From positions 248,001 to 312,000 of the forward strand of contig NZ_FODR01000003.1 in the NCBI RefSeq assembly GCF_900110415.1: a stretch of DNA of 64,000 nt. Reading direction: 5' to 3'. The notes under the pieces are model-generated. The model saw nothing but the letters and a program-made list of their open reading frames with translations. It searched no databases and was not told where the DNA came from. Shown one piece after another: positions 34,567-42,490 of the stretch (positions within the stretch are counted from its first letter, which is position 1; every line of letters begins with the position of its first letter). A program made the translations under genes and the position numbers. This DNA comes from Mucilaginibacter sp. OK283. GTDB taxonomy: Bacteria; Bacteroidota; Bacteroidia; Sphingobacteriales; Sphingobacteriaceae.

Positions 34567-34962
34567 ATGGCCGGAGAAACCAACCTCGATACGCTATTGA
34601 AAAATATGACGCCCTTATTGAATGAGGGGGACTATGTTTATTGTACTGTTACCGATATTGATACTGTTGATATCAAAAACGTCTTGGGCATTTTTAAAGA
34701 AGAGGAAGCCGTTACAGTTATCCTGAAAAAGGAAATTGCCGATCAACTGAGTTTGAAATACGAATACATTGCCGCCTGGATTACACTAACCATCCATTCT
34801 TCATTAGAAGCCACCGGCCTTATTGCCGCTTTCGCTGCCGCCTTGGCCAAAGAAGGAATAAGCTGTAATGTAGTTGCCGCTTATTACCACGACCATATTT
34901 TTGTAGCTAAAAAGGATGCAGAACGGGCAATGGAGGCTTTGAAGCAATTGGCCAAGCAGTAA
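34567..34962 (+). CDS. ACT-domain protein (DUF2241-type)
   Basis: The 131-residue cytoplasmic protein shows the ACT-like pattern of this family: an N-terminal LDTLLKNMTPLLNEGDYVYCTV, a central AWITLTIHSSLEATGLIAAFAAALAKEGISCNVVAAYYHDHIFV and a helix at the end. ACT domains commonly bind amino acids, but the ligand of this small family is unknown. It begins 8 bp after kptA, so the two are probably one transcript. Confidence 0.85.
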   Translation: MAGETNLDTLLKNMTPLLNEGDYVYCTVTDIDTVDIKNVLGIFKEEEAVTVILKKEIADQLSLKYEYIAAWITLTIHSSLEATGLIAAFAAALAKEGISCNVVAAYYHDHIFVAKKDAERAMEALKQLAKQ

Positions 34963-35107
34963 ACAAAGAATAACCCTATCTATCCGCTAAATCCGAATTG
35001 GAAAATGTCATGATTGGCTTGTCATGAGTTTAAAACAAAGCAATGACTAATCTGCTGCAGCTACATCCACTTCCAAAACTCATCACTCAAAACTCAAAAC
35101 TATTTAC

Positions 35108-35115
35108 TATTTTTG
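35108..35115 (+). promoter_or_regulatory. -7 box of pyrR
   Basis: TATTTTTG matches the consensus and lies 18 bp before ATG 35134, leaving a leader of about ten bases. I see no pyrimidine-attenuator structure in this short leader. Confidence 0.45.
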
Positions 35116-35133
35116 CCCAAATCCACCCATACG

Positions 35134-35679
35134 ATGCAAAATCTAACGCTGCTCGACGGACAGAAATTTCAGATCACCATACAACGTTTATGCCGCCAGC
35201 TAATTGAAAACCATAACGATTTTTCGGGCTCTGTATTGATTGGTATTCAGCCAAGGGGCATTTACCTGGCCCGTAGGGTTGCCGAAGAGCTCCGCAAGAT
35301 CCTCCCCGAAAGTAAAATTATGCAGGGCGATTTGGATATCACCTTTTACCGCGACGATTTCCGTCGCCAGGGATCGCCATTGGTGCCCAATCAAACCAAA
35401 ATAGATTTTATCATCGAAGGCAAAAAAGTGATCATGATGGACGATGTACTGTGGACTGGCCGTACCATCCGCGCCGCCATGGATGCCATGCAGGCATTTG
35501 GCAGGCCAGAGAAGGTAGAATTGCTGGCTTTAGTTGATAGAAGATACTCGAGGCATATACCAGTGGCGGCAGATTATGTTGGTATTGAGGTAGATTCTAT
35601 TGCGAGTCAAAAAGTAGTGGTATCATGGAAAGATACCGATGGCGAGGATAAGATAGTACTTGTATCGGAAGTGCAATAA
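35134..35679 (+). CDS. pyrR: PyrR (pyrimidine regulator / uracil phosphoribosyltransferase)
   Basis: I use ATG 35134 (MQNLTLLDGQ), giving 181 residues; earlier in-frame codons would overlap the -7 box. The type I phosphoribosyltransferase PRPP loop is VIMMDDVLWTGRTIRAAMDA at about residues 99-118. It also has PRGIYLARRVAEEL and VDRRYSRHIPVAADYVG, all as in PyrR. PyrR can bind pyr mRNA leaders and make UMP from uracil. It precedes pyrB, but 138 bp with a palindromic repeat lie between them. Gene neighbourhood supports a pyrimidine biosynthesis role. Confidence 0.92.
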   Translation: MQNLTLLDGQKFQITIQRLCRQLIENHNDFSGSVLIGIQPRGIYLARRVAEELRKILPESKIMQGDLDITFYRDDFRRQGSPLVPNQTKIDFIIEGKKVIMMDDVLWTGRTIRAAMDAMQAFGRPEKVELLALVDRRYSRHIPVAADYVGIEVDSIASQKVVVSWKDTDGEDKIVLVSEVQ

Positions 35680-35696
35680 AGAAAGATAAACCAATA

Positions 35697-35777
35697 TGTC
35701 ATTGCGAGGAACGAAGCAATCGCGAACTTTGCAGGCCGGACTTGCGTACGGAGATTGCTTCGTTCCTCGCAATGACA
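35697..35777. repeat. REP-like palindrome between pyrR and pyrB
   Basis: Perfect 25-bp arms starting TGTCATTGCGAGGAACGAAG enclose a 31-base loop. Other copies of the family lie at 48869-48891 (one arm only), 52169-52252 (degenerate) and 63725-63819 (perfect). A partial AATCCGAAATC-type motif follows at 35791. Confidence 0.9.
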
Positions 35778-35817
35778 AATACTAAATAGAGAAACGGAAA
35801 TCCGAAATCAAAAAGAA

Positions 35818-36744
35818 ATGGCAGGACTAAGCACAAGGCACTTATTAGGCATAAAAGATTTAAACCGGGCAGATATCGAGTTGATATTTGAAACGGCCGA
35901 TACCTTTAAATCCGTTTTAAACCGACCGATAAAGAAAGTGCCTTCTTTGCGCGATGTAACCATTGCCAACATATTTTTTGAAAACTCCACCCGCACCCGT
36001 TTGTCGTTCGAGCTGGCAGAGAAGCGCCTTTCGGCAGATGTGGTGAACTTCGCGGCATCATCGTCGTCGGTAAGCAAGGGCGAAACCTTGATAGATACGG
36101 TAAATAACATCCTGGCCATGAAGGTAGATATGGTGGTAATGCGCCACCCGTACGCAGGAGCCGGCATCTTCTTGTCTAAACATGTAAAGGCCCAGATAGT
36201 GAATGCGGGCGACGGTGCACACGAGCACCCTACGCAGGCCTTACTGGATGCCTTTTCTATCCGCGAAAAATATGGAGATGTAGCCGGCAAAAAGGTTGTA
36301 ATTGTGGGCGATATTTTGCATTCGCGCGTAGCGCTGTCGAATATCCTTTGCCTTAAACAATTGGGTGCCGAGGTAATGGTTTGTGGGCCCACTACGCTAA
36401 TCCCTAAATATATTGGCTCGTTAGGGGTTAAAGTGGAGCATAACCTGATCAAAGCCTTAAACTGGTGCGATGTAGCTAACATGCTGCGCATTCAACTGGA
36501 GCGCCAGGATATCAAATACTTCCCGTCGTTAAGGGAATATACCATGCTATTTGGACTCAATAAAACTATACTTGATTCGTTGGACAAAGAGATTACGGTA
36601 ATGCACCCAGGTCCTATCAATCGAGGGGTGGAAATTACGAGTGACGTAGCAGATAGCAAGCAATCTATTATATTAGACCAGGTAGAGAATGGTGTGGCCG
36701 TAAGGATGGCCGTGCTGTACCTGCTGGCCGGACAAACACCATAA
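35818..36744 (+). CDS. pyrB: Aspartate carbamoyltransferase catalytic chain
   Basis: The 308-residue enzyme joins carbamoyl phosphate to aspartate, the second step of pyrimidine biosynthesis. The carbamoyl-phosphate site is FFENSTRTRLSFELA (Ser57-Thr-Arg-Thr-Arg61). Lys87 in SSVSKGET, HPTQALLDAF and the C-terminal MHPGPINRGVEI are also present. Length is normal. No pyrI regulatory chain is nearby. It follows pyrR but is separated from it by a REP-like palindrome. Confidence 0.96.
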   Translation: MAGLSTRHLLGIKDLNRADIELIFETADTFKSVLNRPIKKVPSLRDVTIANIFFENSTRTRLSFELAEKRLSADVVNFAASSSSVSKGETLIDTVNNILAMKVDMVVMRHPYAGAGIFLSKHVKAQIVNAGDGAHEHPTQALLDAFSIREKYGDVAGKKVVIVGDILHSRVALSNILCLKQLGAEVMVCGPTTLIPKYIGSLGVKVEHNLIKALNWCDVANMLRIQLERQDIKYFPSLREYTMLFGLNKTILDSLDKEITVMHPGPINRGVEITSDVADSKQSIILDQVENGVAVRMAVLYLLAGQTP

Positions 36745-36747
36745 AAA

Positions 36748-37286
36748 ATGAAGATGGAGCTGCTTAAATCATTTATCAGATCGAATTATAAAAGCTCCAT
36801 TATTATTCTTCCTTTTGTTTTAGTGTTGGCATACTTTGGTCATTCGTTATATATCCCGTTTTTTTTCCTGTTATCTATAGCCCGTGATTATTATCATTAC
36901 GAAGCAAAGCAATCTTACATCAATCGCTCAAAGCCAAAGGCCTTACGCCGGATGATATTTATAATATCAATTTTGTTAAACAGTGGGATGAGATCCGCAA
37001 AAAAGGCTTGTGGTTATATTGCATCACTGATGGCGGCATAATTCTGGGGGCTTATTTATGGTTGGGCATAAGCATCCTGCTGATAGCCACATCTATAGTT
37101 AAGTTTCAAAACCTTGTTAATGAGCCTGGAAACATGTTTGCGTTTATAGGTTATACGTATCTAACCGGTGCTGTAATCGGTATTATAATAAATAGGATAA
37201 GATGGCCGTATAATGAAGGCAGATTTATGAAACTGACCGACCCGCTGAGCGAAGGCTTTCAAAAAATGTTACTTGACGAACAATAG
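36748..37286 (+). pseudogene. Frameshifted small membrane protein gene
   Basis: Two overlapping frames make up one plausible gene. The first frame (from ATG 36748) reads a hydrophobic segment (SSIIILPFVLVLAYFGHSLY) and continues sensibly to about INRSKPK near 36938. The -1 frame then reads KGLTPDDIYNINFVKQWDEI and continues into two more membrane segments (GGIILGAYLWLGISILLIAT and AFIGYTYLTGAVIGIIIN), ending at 37286. Loss of one A in the AAA at 36936-36938 explains the break. The last frame has no ATG in the shared region, only a TTG at 37008. The gene may be a pseudogene or a sequencing artefact. The alternative of two separate proteins is less likely. Confidence 0.6.
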
Positions 37287-37302
37287 ATTAACACTATTAA
37301 AG

Positions 37303-38733
37303 ATGAAATCCAAAACACCCCATTGTTTAATTATACTCATCGTATTTTCGGTGATTTCATCTGCCGCATCTGCCCAAAGCATCCAGCAACGCAAAACCGA
37401 TTCGGTATTTGCCTTGGTAAAGCATCACTTTAATGCCAAACAGGCCGATTCCATATATGCCCTGGCGGGCGATAGCTTCAAAGCGCAGCTAAGCCGCACT
37501 GCCTTCGGGAATGTGAGCGAAAAGCAGCTGTTTCCGCTGGGTGTAATCAAGGGATCGTCACTCGTTAGTTTTGTAAATAATAAAGTAGGTACCTATAAAG
37601 TCATATTCAATAGCATTACTTTACAATTGCTGATAGGCCTTGACCAGATGAACAAGATTAATATTCTACTTTTTCAGCCATTTAAAGAGGCTACCGCCCA
37701 CAGGATAGAACGTGCTGCAACGTCAAACAAAATGCTTACCATCATAGATAACGCGGTAGCAGAGTCTGTTTCCCCTTACATTGAACAGGCTAATACCGCT
37801 GGCCTGAGTATTGGTGTTTTAAAAGATAATAAAATAAGCACTTACGGTTACGGCGAAACTGTGAAAGGCAAAAGTAACCTGCCCGATGCTAATACCATCT
37901 TCGAGATTGGCTCTATCACCAAAACTTTTACATCGGTTATTTTGGCCTATTATGTAAACGAAGGTAAGTTAAAACTGAGTGACCCTATCACCAAATACCT
38001 GCCCGATTCTGTGGCGGCTAATCTCGCTTTAAAGGGTATCACACTGCTTATGTTAAGCAATCATACATCTGGCCTGGAACGGATGCCCGATAATTTGCCC
38101 GCGAACACCGATCCTCTTAATCCCTATAAGCTATACAATAAAAAGCTCCTGTTTGCTTATCTAAAAACCTGTAAGCTAAACAGTGTTCCGGGCGAACAAT
38201 ACGCTTACTCCAATTTGGCGGTTGGCCTGTTGGGCACCATACTCGCGCAGATGAGTGGTAAAACTTATGATCAGCTGGTAGCCGATATTATTTGCAAACC
38301 ATTGAAAATGGAGAGCACAACACAATATTTAGCCGCTGCATTGCAGGCCCGTGAAGCGATTGTTTACAACGCTGAAGGCAATGTAACACCTCTATGGGAT
38401 TTTGATGCGCTGGCGCCCTGTGGGGCTTTACATTCATCGGTTAATGACTTGCTGACCTATGTTAAAGCCAATATGGATCCGCCTGACGATAAATTGGGTA
38501 AAGCGATGGAATTAACCCACCAGCTAACGTTTAAAAAAGATGCTAAACTGGGCCTGGCCTGGCATATTATCACCGTTAACGGCGTAGAGTACATTTTCCA
38601 CAATGGCGGTACGTTTGGCAGTAGTTCGTTTTTAGCTTTTAACCGCGATAAAAATCTTGCCGTAGTGGTGCTATCAAACTGCGGTGAGACAGTAGATATG
38701 GTTGGGATAAATATTTTGAAGAAATTGCAATAA
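37303..38733 (+). CDS. Secreted serine hydrolase of the beta-lactamase (class C-like) family
   Basis: I use ATG 37303 (MKSKTPHCLIILIVFSVISS), giving 476 residues with a signal peptide ending near ASAQ. Residues 30-130 form a DUF3887-like domain often found in front of such enzymes. The catalytic domain has SITK (Ser204, Lys207), YSN at 301-303 and FHNGGTFG near the end as the KTG/HxG element. These define a serine beta-lactamase or DD-peptidase-like hydrolase; the substrate (peptide, ester or lactam) cannot be told. A second member of the family is at 62074. It is monocistronic. Confidence 0.9.
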   Translation: MKSKTPHCLIILIVFSVISSAASAQSIQQRKTDSVFALVKHHFNAKQADSIYALAGDSFKAQLSRTAFGNVSEKQLFPLGVIKGSSLVSFVNNKVGTYKVIFNSITLQLLIGLDQMNKINILLFQPFKEATAHRIERAATSNKMLTIIDNAVAESVSPYIEQANTAGLSIGVLKDNKISTYGYGETVKGKSNLPDANTIFEIGSITKTFTSVILAYYVNEGKLKLSDPITKYLPDSVAANLALKGITLLMLSNHTSGLERMPDNLPANTDPLNPYKLYNKKLLFAYLKTCKLNSVPGEQYAYSNLAVGLLGTILAQMSGKTYDQLVADIICKPLKMESTTQYLAAALQAREAIVYNAEGNVTPLWDFDALAPCGALHSSVNDLLTYVKANMDPPDDKLGKAMELTHQLTFKKDAKLGLAWHIITVNGVEYIFHNGGTFGSSSFLAFNRDKNLAVVVLSNCGETVDMVGINILKKLQ

Positions 38734-38776
38734 GCGCCTTTCGCCGGCAATATTCAAACGTAATACATAATACAAA

Positions 38777-38810
38777 AAGAGGCTGCATCGAAAGATACAA
38801 CCTCTTAGCT
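38777..38810 (-). terminator. Hairpin between convergent genes, terminator for pruA
   Basis: Arms AAGAGGCTGCATC and GATACAACCTCTT pair with two G-U wobbles on the minus strand and are followed there by TTTTTG. It could serve both the hydrolase (plus) and pruA (minus). Confidence 0.55.
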
Positions 38811-38817
38811 TTTTTAA

Positions 38818-38855
38818 GCCCTCTCCCTTCAGGGGAGGGTTTGGGTGGGGCCTCT
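38818..38855. repeat. CCCTCTCCCTTCAGGGGAGGG element
   Basis: A GC-rich palindromic motif of the same general type as those at both ends of the DctA-like gene (56591-56623 and 57832-57862) lies just after pruA. Confidence 0.5.
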
Positions 38856-38856
38856 T

Positions 38857-40494
38857 TTATAATTCCTTAGCCAAAAACGGATACCTGTAATCTGTCGGCG
38901 GATCGAAGGTTTCTTTGATAGTGCGCGGAGAAACCCAGCGCAACAGGTTAATCATCGAGCCTGCTTTATCGTTAGTGCCCGACCCCCTGGCACCGCCAAA
39001 TGGCTGTTGGCCAACAACAGCGCCTGTAGGTTTATCGTTAATGTAAAAGTTACCTGCGGCGTTACGTAAGTGCTGGGTTGCTTTGGCAATGGCGTAGCGG
39101 TCCTGCGAGATAATAGAGCCTGTAAGCGCGTAGATGGATGTTTTATCTACAATGTTAAGCACCTCATCAAATTGATCGTCCTCATACACGTAAACGGTTA
39201 ATACGGGGCCAAAAAGCTCTTCGCACATGGTTACATAGTAGGGGTCTTCCACTTTTAGCACTGTTGGCTCAATAAACCAGCCTTTGCTTTTATCATAGCT
39301 GCCACCGGCAACAATTTCAACTCCTTCATCAGTTTTGGCGGCATCAATGTATTTAGCGAGCTTATCAAACGATACTTCGGTGATAACGGCATTGATAAAG
39401 TTTTCAAAATCCTCAACCGGGCCCATTTTACATGAGGTGATATCGCGCTGCATGTTAGCCTTTACCGCGGGCCATAACGAGGCCGGGATATAAGCCCTTG
39501 AAGCCGCAGAGCATTTTTGTCCCTGGTACTCAAAAGCACCACGGACAAGGGCTGTGCTCACTACATCGGCATTGGCGCTTGGGTGGGCAAGCACAAAATC
39601 TTTACCGCCGGTTTCGCCTACAATGCGCGGGTAGGTTTTGTATTTGTGGATGTTGGTACCAATAGTTTGCCAGATATTCTGGAAAACTTTGGTCGATCCT
39701 GTAAAGTGGATGCCTGCAAAATCCGGGTGGTTAAATATCACCTCGCCCGCAACAGGGCCATCAACATAAATCAGGTTGATAACGCCGGCCGGTACACCGG
39801 CTTCTTTGAATATTTTCATGATCACGTTGGCAGCATAGATCTGCGTGTAAGCAGGTTTCCAAACTACAACGTTGCCCATCATGGCGGCCGACGCAGGTAA
39901 ATTACCGGCAATGGCCGTAAAGTTGAATGGTGTTAATGCAAACACAAAACCTTCCAATGGGCGTTGTTCCAAACGGTTCCAAACACCTTTGCCCGATACG
40001 GGTGGTTGTTGCTTGTAAATTTCGGTCATGTACTCCACGTTGAAACGCAGGAAATCTATCAGCTCGCAAGCCGAATCGATCTCGGCCTGGTAAGCGTTTT
40101 TTGATTGACCAAGCATGGTAGCCGCGTTTATAGTAGCACGGTACGGGCCGGCAATTAAATCGGCAGCTTTTAAAAATATGGCGGCACGTTGCTCCCAGGG
40201 CAGGTTTTCCCAGTCGGCTTTGGCGGCAAGGGCTGCATCAATGGCGGCGGTTACGTGGCTGGCATCACCTTCGCTAAAAGTAGCTAACAGGTGTTTATGA
40301 TCATGTGGCGGGCGAATTTCCAGTTTGGTGCCTGTGCGTACTTCCTGCGCACCAATGTACATAGGTATATCTAACTGTTGTGCGCGGGCCTCGTCTAAAG
40401 CGGCTTTGAGGGCTACACGCTCTAAACTTCTGGGTCCATAGTTTAAAACCGGCTCGTTTACAGGAGCCGGGACATTAAAAAATCCTTTAAGCAT
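38857..40494 (-). CDS. pruA: 1-pyrroline-5-carboxylate dehydrogenase
   Basis: The 545-residue aldehyde dehydrogenase converts glutamate semialdehyde to glutamate with NAD+, the last step of proline degradation. It has LTPFNFTAIAGNLP and VVWKPAYTQIYAA for NAD binding, the active-site general base Glu294 in VGETGGKDF and nucleophile Cys328 in YQGQKCSAASR. These features and the length match the Bacteroidota single-enzyme PruA. No putA-type proline dehydrogenase is adjacent. A perfect TATCTTTG box lies at 40524-40517 on the minus strand. Confidence 0.95.
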   Translation of the reverse strand: MLKGFFNVPAPVNEPVLNYGPRSLERVALKAALDEARAQQLDIPMYIGAQEVRTGTKLEIRPPHDHKHLLATFSEGDASHVTAAIDAALAAKADWENLPWEQRAAIFLKAADLIAGPYRATINAATMLGQSKNAYQAEIDSACELIDFLRFNVEYMTEIYKQQPPVSGKGVWNRLEQRPLEGFVFALTPFNFTAIAGNLPASAAMMGNVVVWKPAYTQIYAANVIMKIFKEAGVPAGVINLIYVDGPVAGEVIFNHPDFAGIHFTGSTKVFQNIWQTIGTNIHKYKTYPRIVGETGGKDFVLAHPSANADVVSTALVRGAFEYQGQKCSAASRAYIPASLWPAVKANMQRDITSCKMGPVEDFENFINAVITEVSFDKLAKYIDAAKTDEGVEIVAGGSYDKSKGWFIEPTVLKVEDPYYVTMCEELFGPVLTVYVYEDDQFDEVLNIVDKTSIYALTGSIISQDRYAIAKATQHLRNAAGNFYINDKPTGAVVGQQPFGGARGSGTNDKAGSMINLLRWVSPRTIKETFDPPTDYRYPFLAKEL

Positions 40495-40516
40495 AATGGG
40501 TCGTCAATTAATAGGG

Positions 40517-40524
40517 CAAAGATA
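40517..40524 (-). promoter_or_regulatory. -7 box of pruA
   Basis: CAAAGATA on the plus strand reads TATCTTTG on the minus strand, 22 bp before the pruA ATG at 40494. No TTG stands at the expected -33 distance. Confidence 0.5.
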
Positions 40525-40592
40525 GGCATTTGTGATTGACGATGGGTGAGGGGAGTGTCAAAATGTTGATGGAGTAGAATTGGGGCTATATT

Positions 40593-40796
40593 TCAGGGAT
40601 TTTCCTGAGGTATCACCACTACATTCTTACCTAATGTTTTAAACCGATCGCCGTTTTCTTGTACTACGGTAATGGTAATGTGTCCGGTTTTACTGGTGTT
40701 TATATCGCGTACTTTGCCGCATTTTCCGGCATGGGTTCCCCCGATAACTTTACAGTCGTCTCCGTCCTTTAAATTTGCAATTGCCATATTTTTCAT
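40593..40796 (-). CDS. Small KOW-motif protein
   Basis: The 67-residue protein contains a KOW motif (DGDDCKVIGGTHAGKCGKVRDI) like those of ribosomal protein L24 and NusG, so RNA or ribosome binding is likely. It ends VIPQENP. The start could be ATG 40796 or the Met four residues later (MAIANLKDGD). Upstream, TAAAGGTA on the plus strand (40820-40827) is a possible weak -7 box. It is monocistronic. Function is unknown. Confidence 0.75.
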   Translation of the reverse strand: MKNMAIANLKDGDDCKVIGGTHAGKCGKVRDINTSKTGHITITVVQENGDRFKTLGKNVVVIPQENP

Positions 40797-40954
40797 TTGT
40801 TTAGTTTGTAATTTACGCTTAAAGGTAATTAATGTCTGTTGATATCATTGTAAATCGCCAGCATTTTGGAGTTTAAACTCAGGCGGATTTTGGGCGTAAA
40901 GATATATTTGGGCGGTATAAATAATTCGTTAAAAAAAATTATATTCATACTAAA

Positions 40955-41131
40955 ATGGAAATACTATTTATCATCATCGGCGTTATTGTTTTTGCCCTCA
41001 TCGGTTTTGTTGCTTACCGTTTTTTTAAAGTAAAGACGCAACGAAAAAAACTCGAAAGCCTGCGATTTAATAGGATTCAGCCACTTTTTGATCAGTTGAA
41101 CAGGAAGAGCGTAGGGAGTTATTCATTATGA
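40955..41131 (+). CDS. Small single-pass membrane protein
   Basis: A 58-residue ORF begins at ATG 40955 with an N-terminal hydrophobic helix (MEILFIIIGVIVFALIGFVA), followed by a basic, soluble tail (YRFFKVKTQRKKLESLRFNR). Its stop codon TGA overlaps the ATG of the VOC gene (ATGA at 41128-41131), which is strong evidence that the ORF is translated and coupled. No family is recognised. The length is below the usual 60-residue cut-off. Confidence 0.65.
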   Translation: MEILFIIIGVIVFALIGFVAYRFFKVKTQRKKLESLRFNRIQPLFDQLNRKSVGSYSL

Positions 41132-41475
41132 AAGTAAAACTATTGGTGATCAGAACCAGCGATATGCAAAAGCTTGCCAAGTTTTATGAGCTATTAGGCT
41201 TTGTTTTTGAATACCACAAACATGACGATGCTCCTTACCATTATTCAGCTACCGTTGGTGAAACCGTTATTGAAATTTATCCGCTCACAAAAAGCCAAAC
41301 CGAGGCCGATAAAAGCTTGCGCTTAGGTTTTGAGATTGATAATTTTGATACAACCATTGAATTGCTAAAGGAGAATAACGTTGTATTTGTATCACAGCCG
41401 GTATCAACAGCATTTGGCTTTATGAGCGTTGTTATTGACCCCGACGGCCGGAAACTTGAATTGTATAAAAAGTAA
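41128..41475 (+). CDS. VOC-family protein
   Basis: The 115-residue protein is a single VOC (glyoxalase fold) domain: MKVKLLVIRTSDMQKLAKFYELLGFVFE, a central strand VGETVIEIYPL and the final SVVIDPDGRKLELYK. The catalytic activity is not evident. It overlaps the stop codon of the small membrane ORF before it and lies 1 bp before the next gene, so the three form a likely operon with 41477-42040. Confidence 0.85.
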   Translation: MKVKLLVIRTSDMQKLAKFYELLGFVFEYHKHDDAPYHYSATVGETVIEIYPLTKSQTEADKSLRLGFEIDNFDTTIELLKENNVVFVSQPVSTAFGFMSVVIDPDGRKLELYKK

Positions 41476-41476
41476 G

Positions 41477-42040
41477 ATGAAAAAGCTACTTATATTATTC
41501 GCGTTATTGATAACAGTTAATTCAACTTTCGCGCAATCAAAAAAGGTTGTCGCTACAAAGTTGAGGCCGTTTATACCGAAGGACTATTCGGTACTGGCCT
41601 ATGAAACCGGCGATCTTAACCAGGATACCTATCCGGATATTGTGTTAGCTTTAAAAAATAACCATGAAACAGATAGCGACCAAACAGCAAGGCCGCTGTT
41701 GATACTTTTTGGTAAAAAAGGTGGCGGCTTATCACTTTATGCACGTAACGACAGTGCGGTGCTTTGTAAAGGCTGCGGCGGCGCGTTTGGCGATCCGTTT
41801 GAAGGTATAACCATTAAAGGCCGGTATTTTTCGCTGGAGTATTATGGTGGCAGCCGGTACCGCTGGAACCGGATCACGACGTTTAAATACGACCCGGTAA
41901 AAAAAGATTTTATCCTGCATCGTGATGCAGGTGCATCATACGATGATGTGCAGGAAGACAAAAAATACACCAAAGATGTGTATCATAAAACCGCTTTCGG
42001 CAAACAGCGTTTTGTAAAATATAAGTATGATACAGATTAA
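41477..42040 (+). CDS. Secreted hypothetical protein
   Basis: I start at ATG 41477 (MKKLLILFALLITVNSTFAQ), one base after the VOC stop, giving 187 residues with a signal peptide. The mature protein has an FG-GAP-like stretch (ETGDLNQDTYPDIVLALKNN). It also has CKGCGGAFGDPFEGI, whose two Cys could pair, and a YGGSRYRWNRITTFKYDP segment. Similar secreted proteins with calcium-loop-like DLNxDxxxD motifs are common in Bacteroidota; the function is unknown. It is followed after 9 bp by the MmcQ/YjbR gene. Confidence 0.75.
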   Translation: MKKLLILFALLITVNSTFAQSKKVVATKLRPFIPKDYSVLAYETGDLNQDTYPDIVLALKNNHETDSDQTARPLLILFGKKGGGLSLYARNDSAVLCKGCGGAFGDPFEGITIKGRYFSLEYYGGSRYRWNRITTFKYDPVKKDFILHRDAGASYDDVQEDKKYTKDVYHKTAFGKQRFVKYKYDTD

Positions 42041-42049
42041 CAGCGCGCC

Positions 42050-42406
42050 ATGAACATAGAAACGCTTCAATCCATTTGCCATCAATTGCCCGGTGTTACC
42101 GAGGATATCAAACTGGATCATCACCTGTGCTTTAACGTTGGAGGTAAAACCTTTCTGTTTACCGGTCCCGACTCGGTGCCGGTAACAGCGGCTGTTAAAG
42201 TGCCGGATGAGGACTTTGAAGAAACCCTTCAAAAGGAATGCTTTTCACCGCAGGCCTATATCGGCCGTTATAGATGGGTACATATAGCCGATATTAGCTG
42301 CCTTAGCCACAAGGATTGGGAGTTTTATATCAAACAATCGTACCGGCTGATAGCTGATAAGCTGCCGGCCAGGGTTAAAAAACAGCTTAATATAGCCGGG
42401 GAATAA
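42050..42406 (+). CDS. MmcQ/YjbR family protein
   Basis: The 118-residue protein shows the MmcQ/YjbR pattern: LPGVTEDIKLDHHLCFNVGGKTF, a central VTAAVKVPDEDFEETLQ, AYIGRYRWVHIADI and a C-terminal helix ending KDWEFYIKQSYRLIADKLPARVKK. The fold resembles a DNA-binding double-wing domain, but DNA binding is not shown. It probably belongs to the same transcript as the preceding secreted protein. Confidence 0.85.
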   Translation: MNIETLQSICHQLPGVTEDIKLDHHLCFNVGGKTFLFTGPDSVPVTAAVKVPDEDFEETLQKECFSPQAYIGRYRWVHIADISCLSHKDWEFYIKQSYRLIADKLPARVKKQLNIAGE

Positions 42407-42456
42407 ACACCCCTTAATTGTCGTATCCGCACCGCATTGTTTTATCATTGGGGTGC

Positions 42457-42464
42457 TACATTTG
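42457..42464 (+). promoter_or_regulatory. -7 box before the VOC/PhnB-like gene
   Basis: TACATTTG matches the consensus and sits 27 bp before ATG 42491. A TTG 17 bp upstream (42437-42439) is a possible partner. Confidence 0.5.
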
Positions 42465-42490
42465 CATCATAACAATAACAACAAACTATC

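Noticed and set aside
35134..35817. PyrR-controlled attenuator before pyrB
   Set aside because: The only structure between pyrR and pyrB is a dispersed REP-like palindrome found elsewhere next to unrelated genes, and it has no T-tract.
36997..37005. Programmed -1 frameshift at GCA AAA AAG as the explanation for the split membrane gene
   Set aside because: The downstream frame already reads as convincing protein about 70 bases before this heptamer, so an indel near 36936 explains the data better. Kept only as an alternative.
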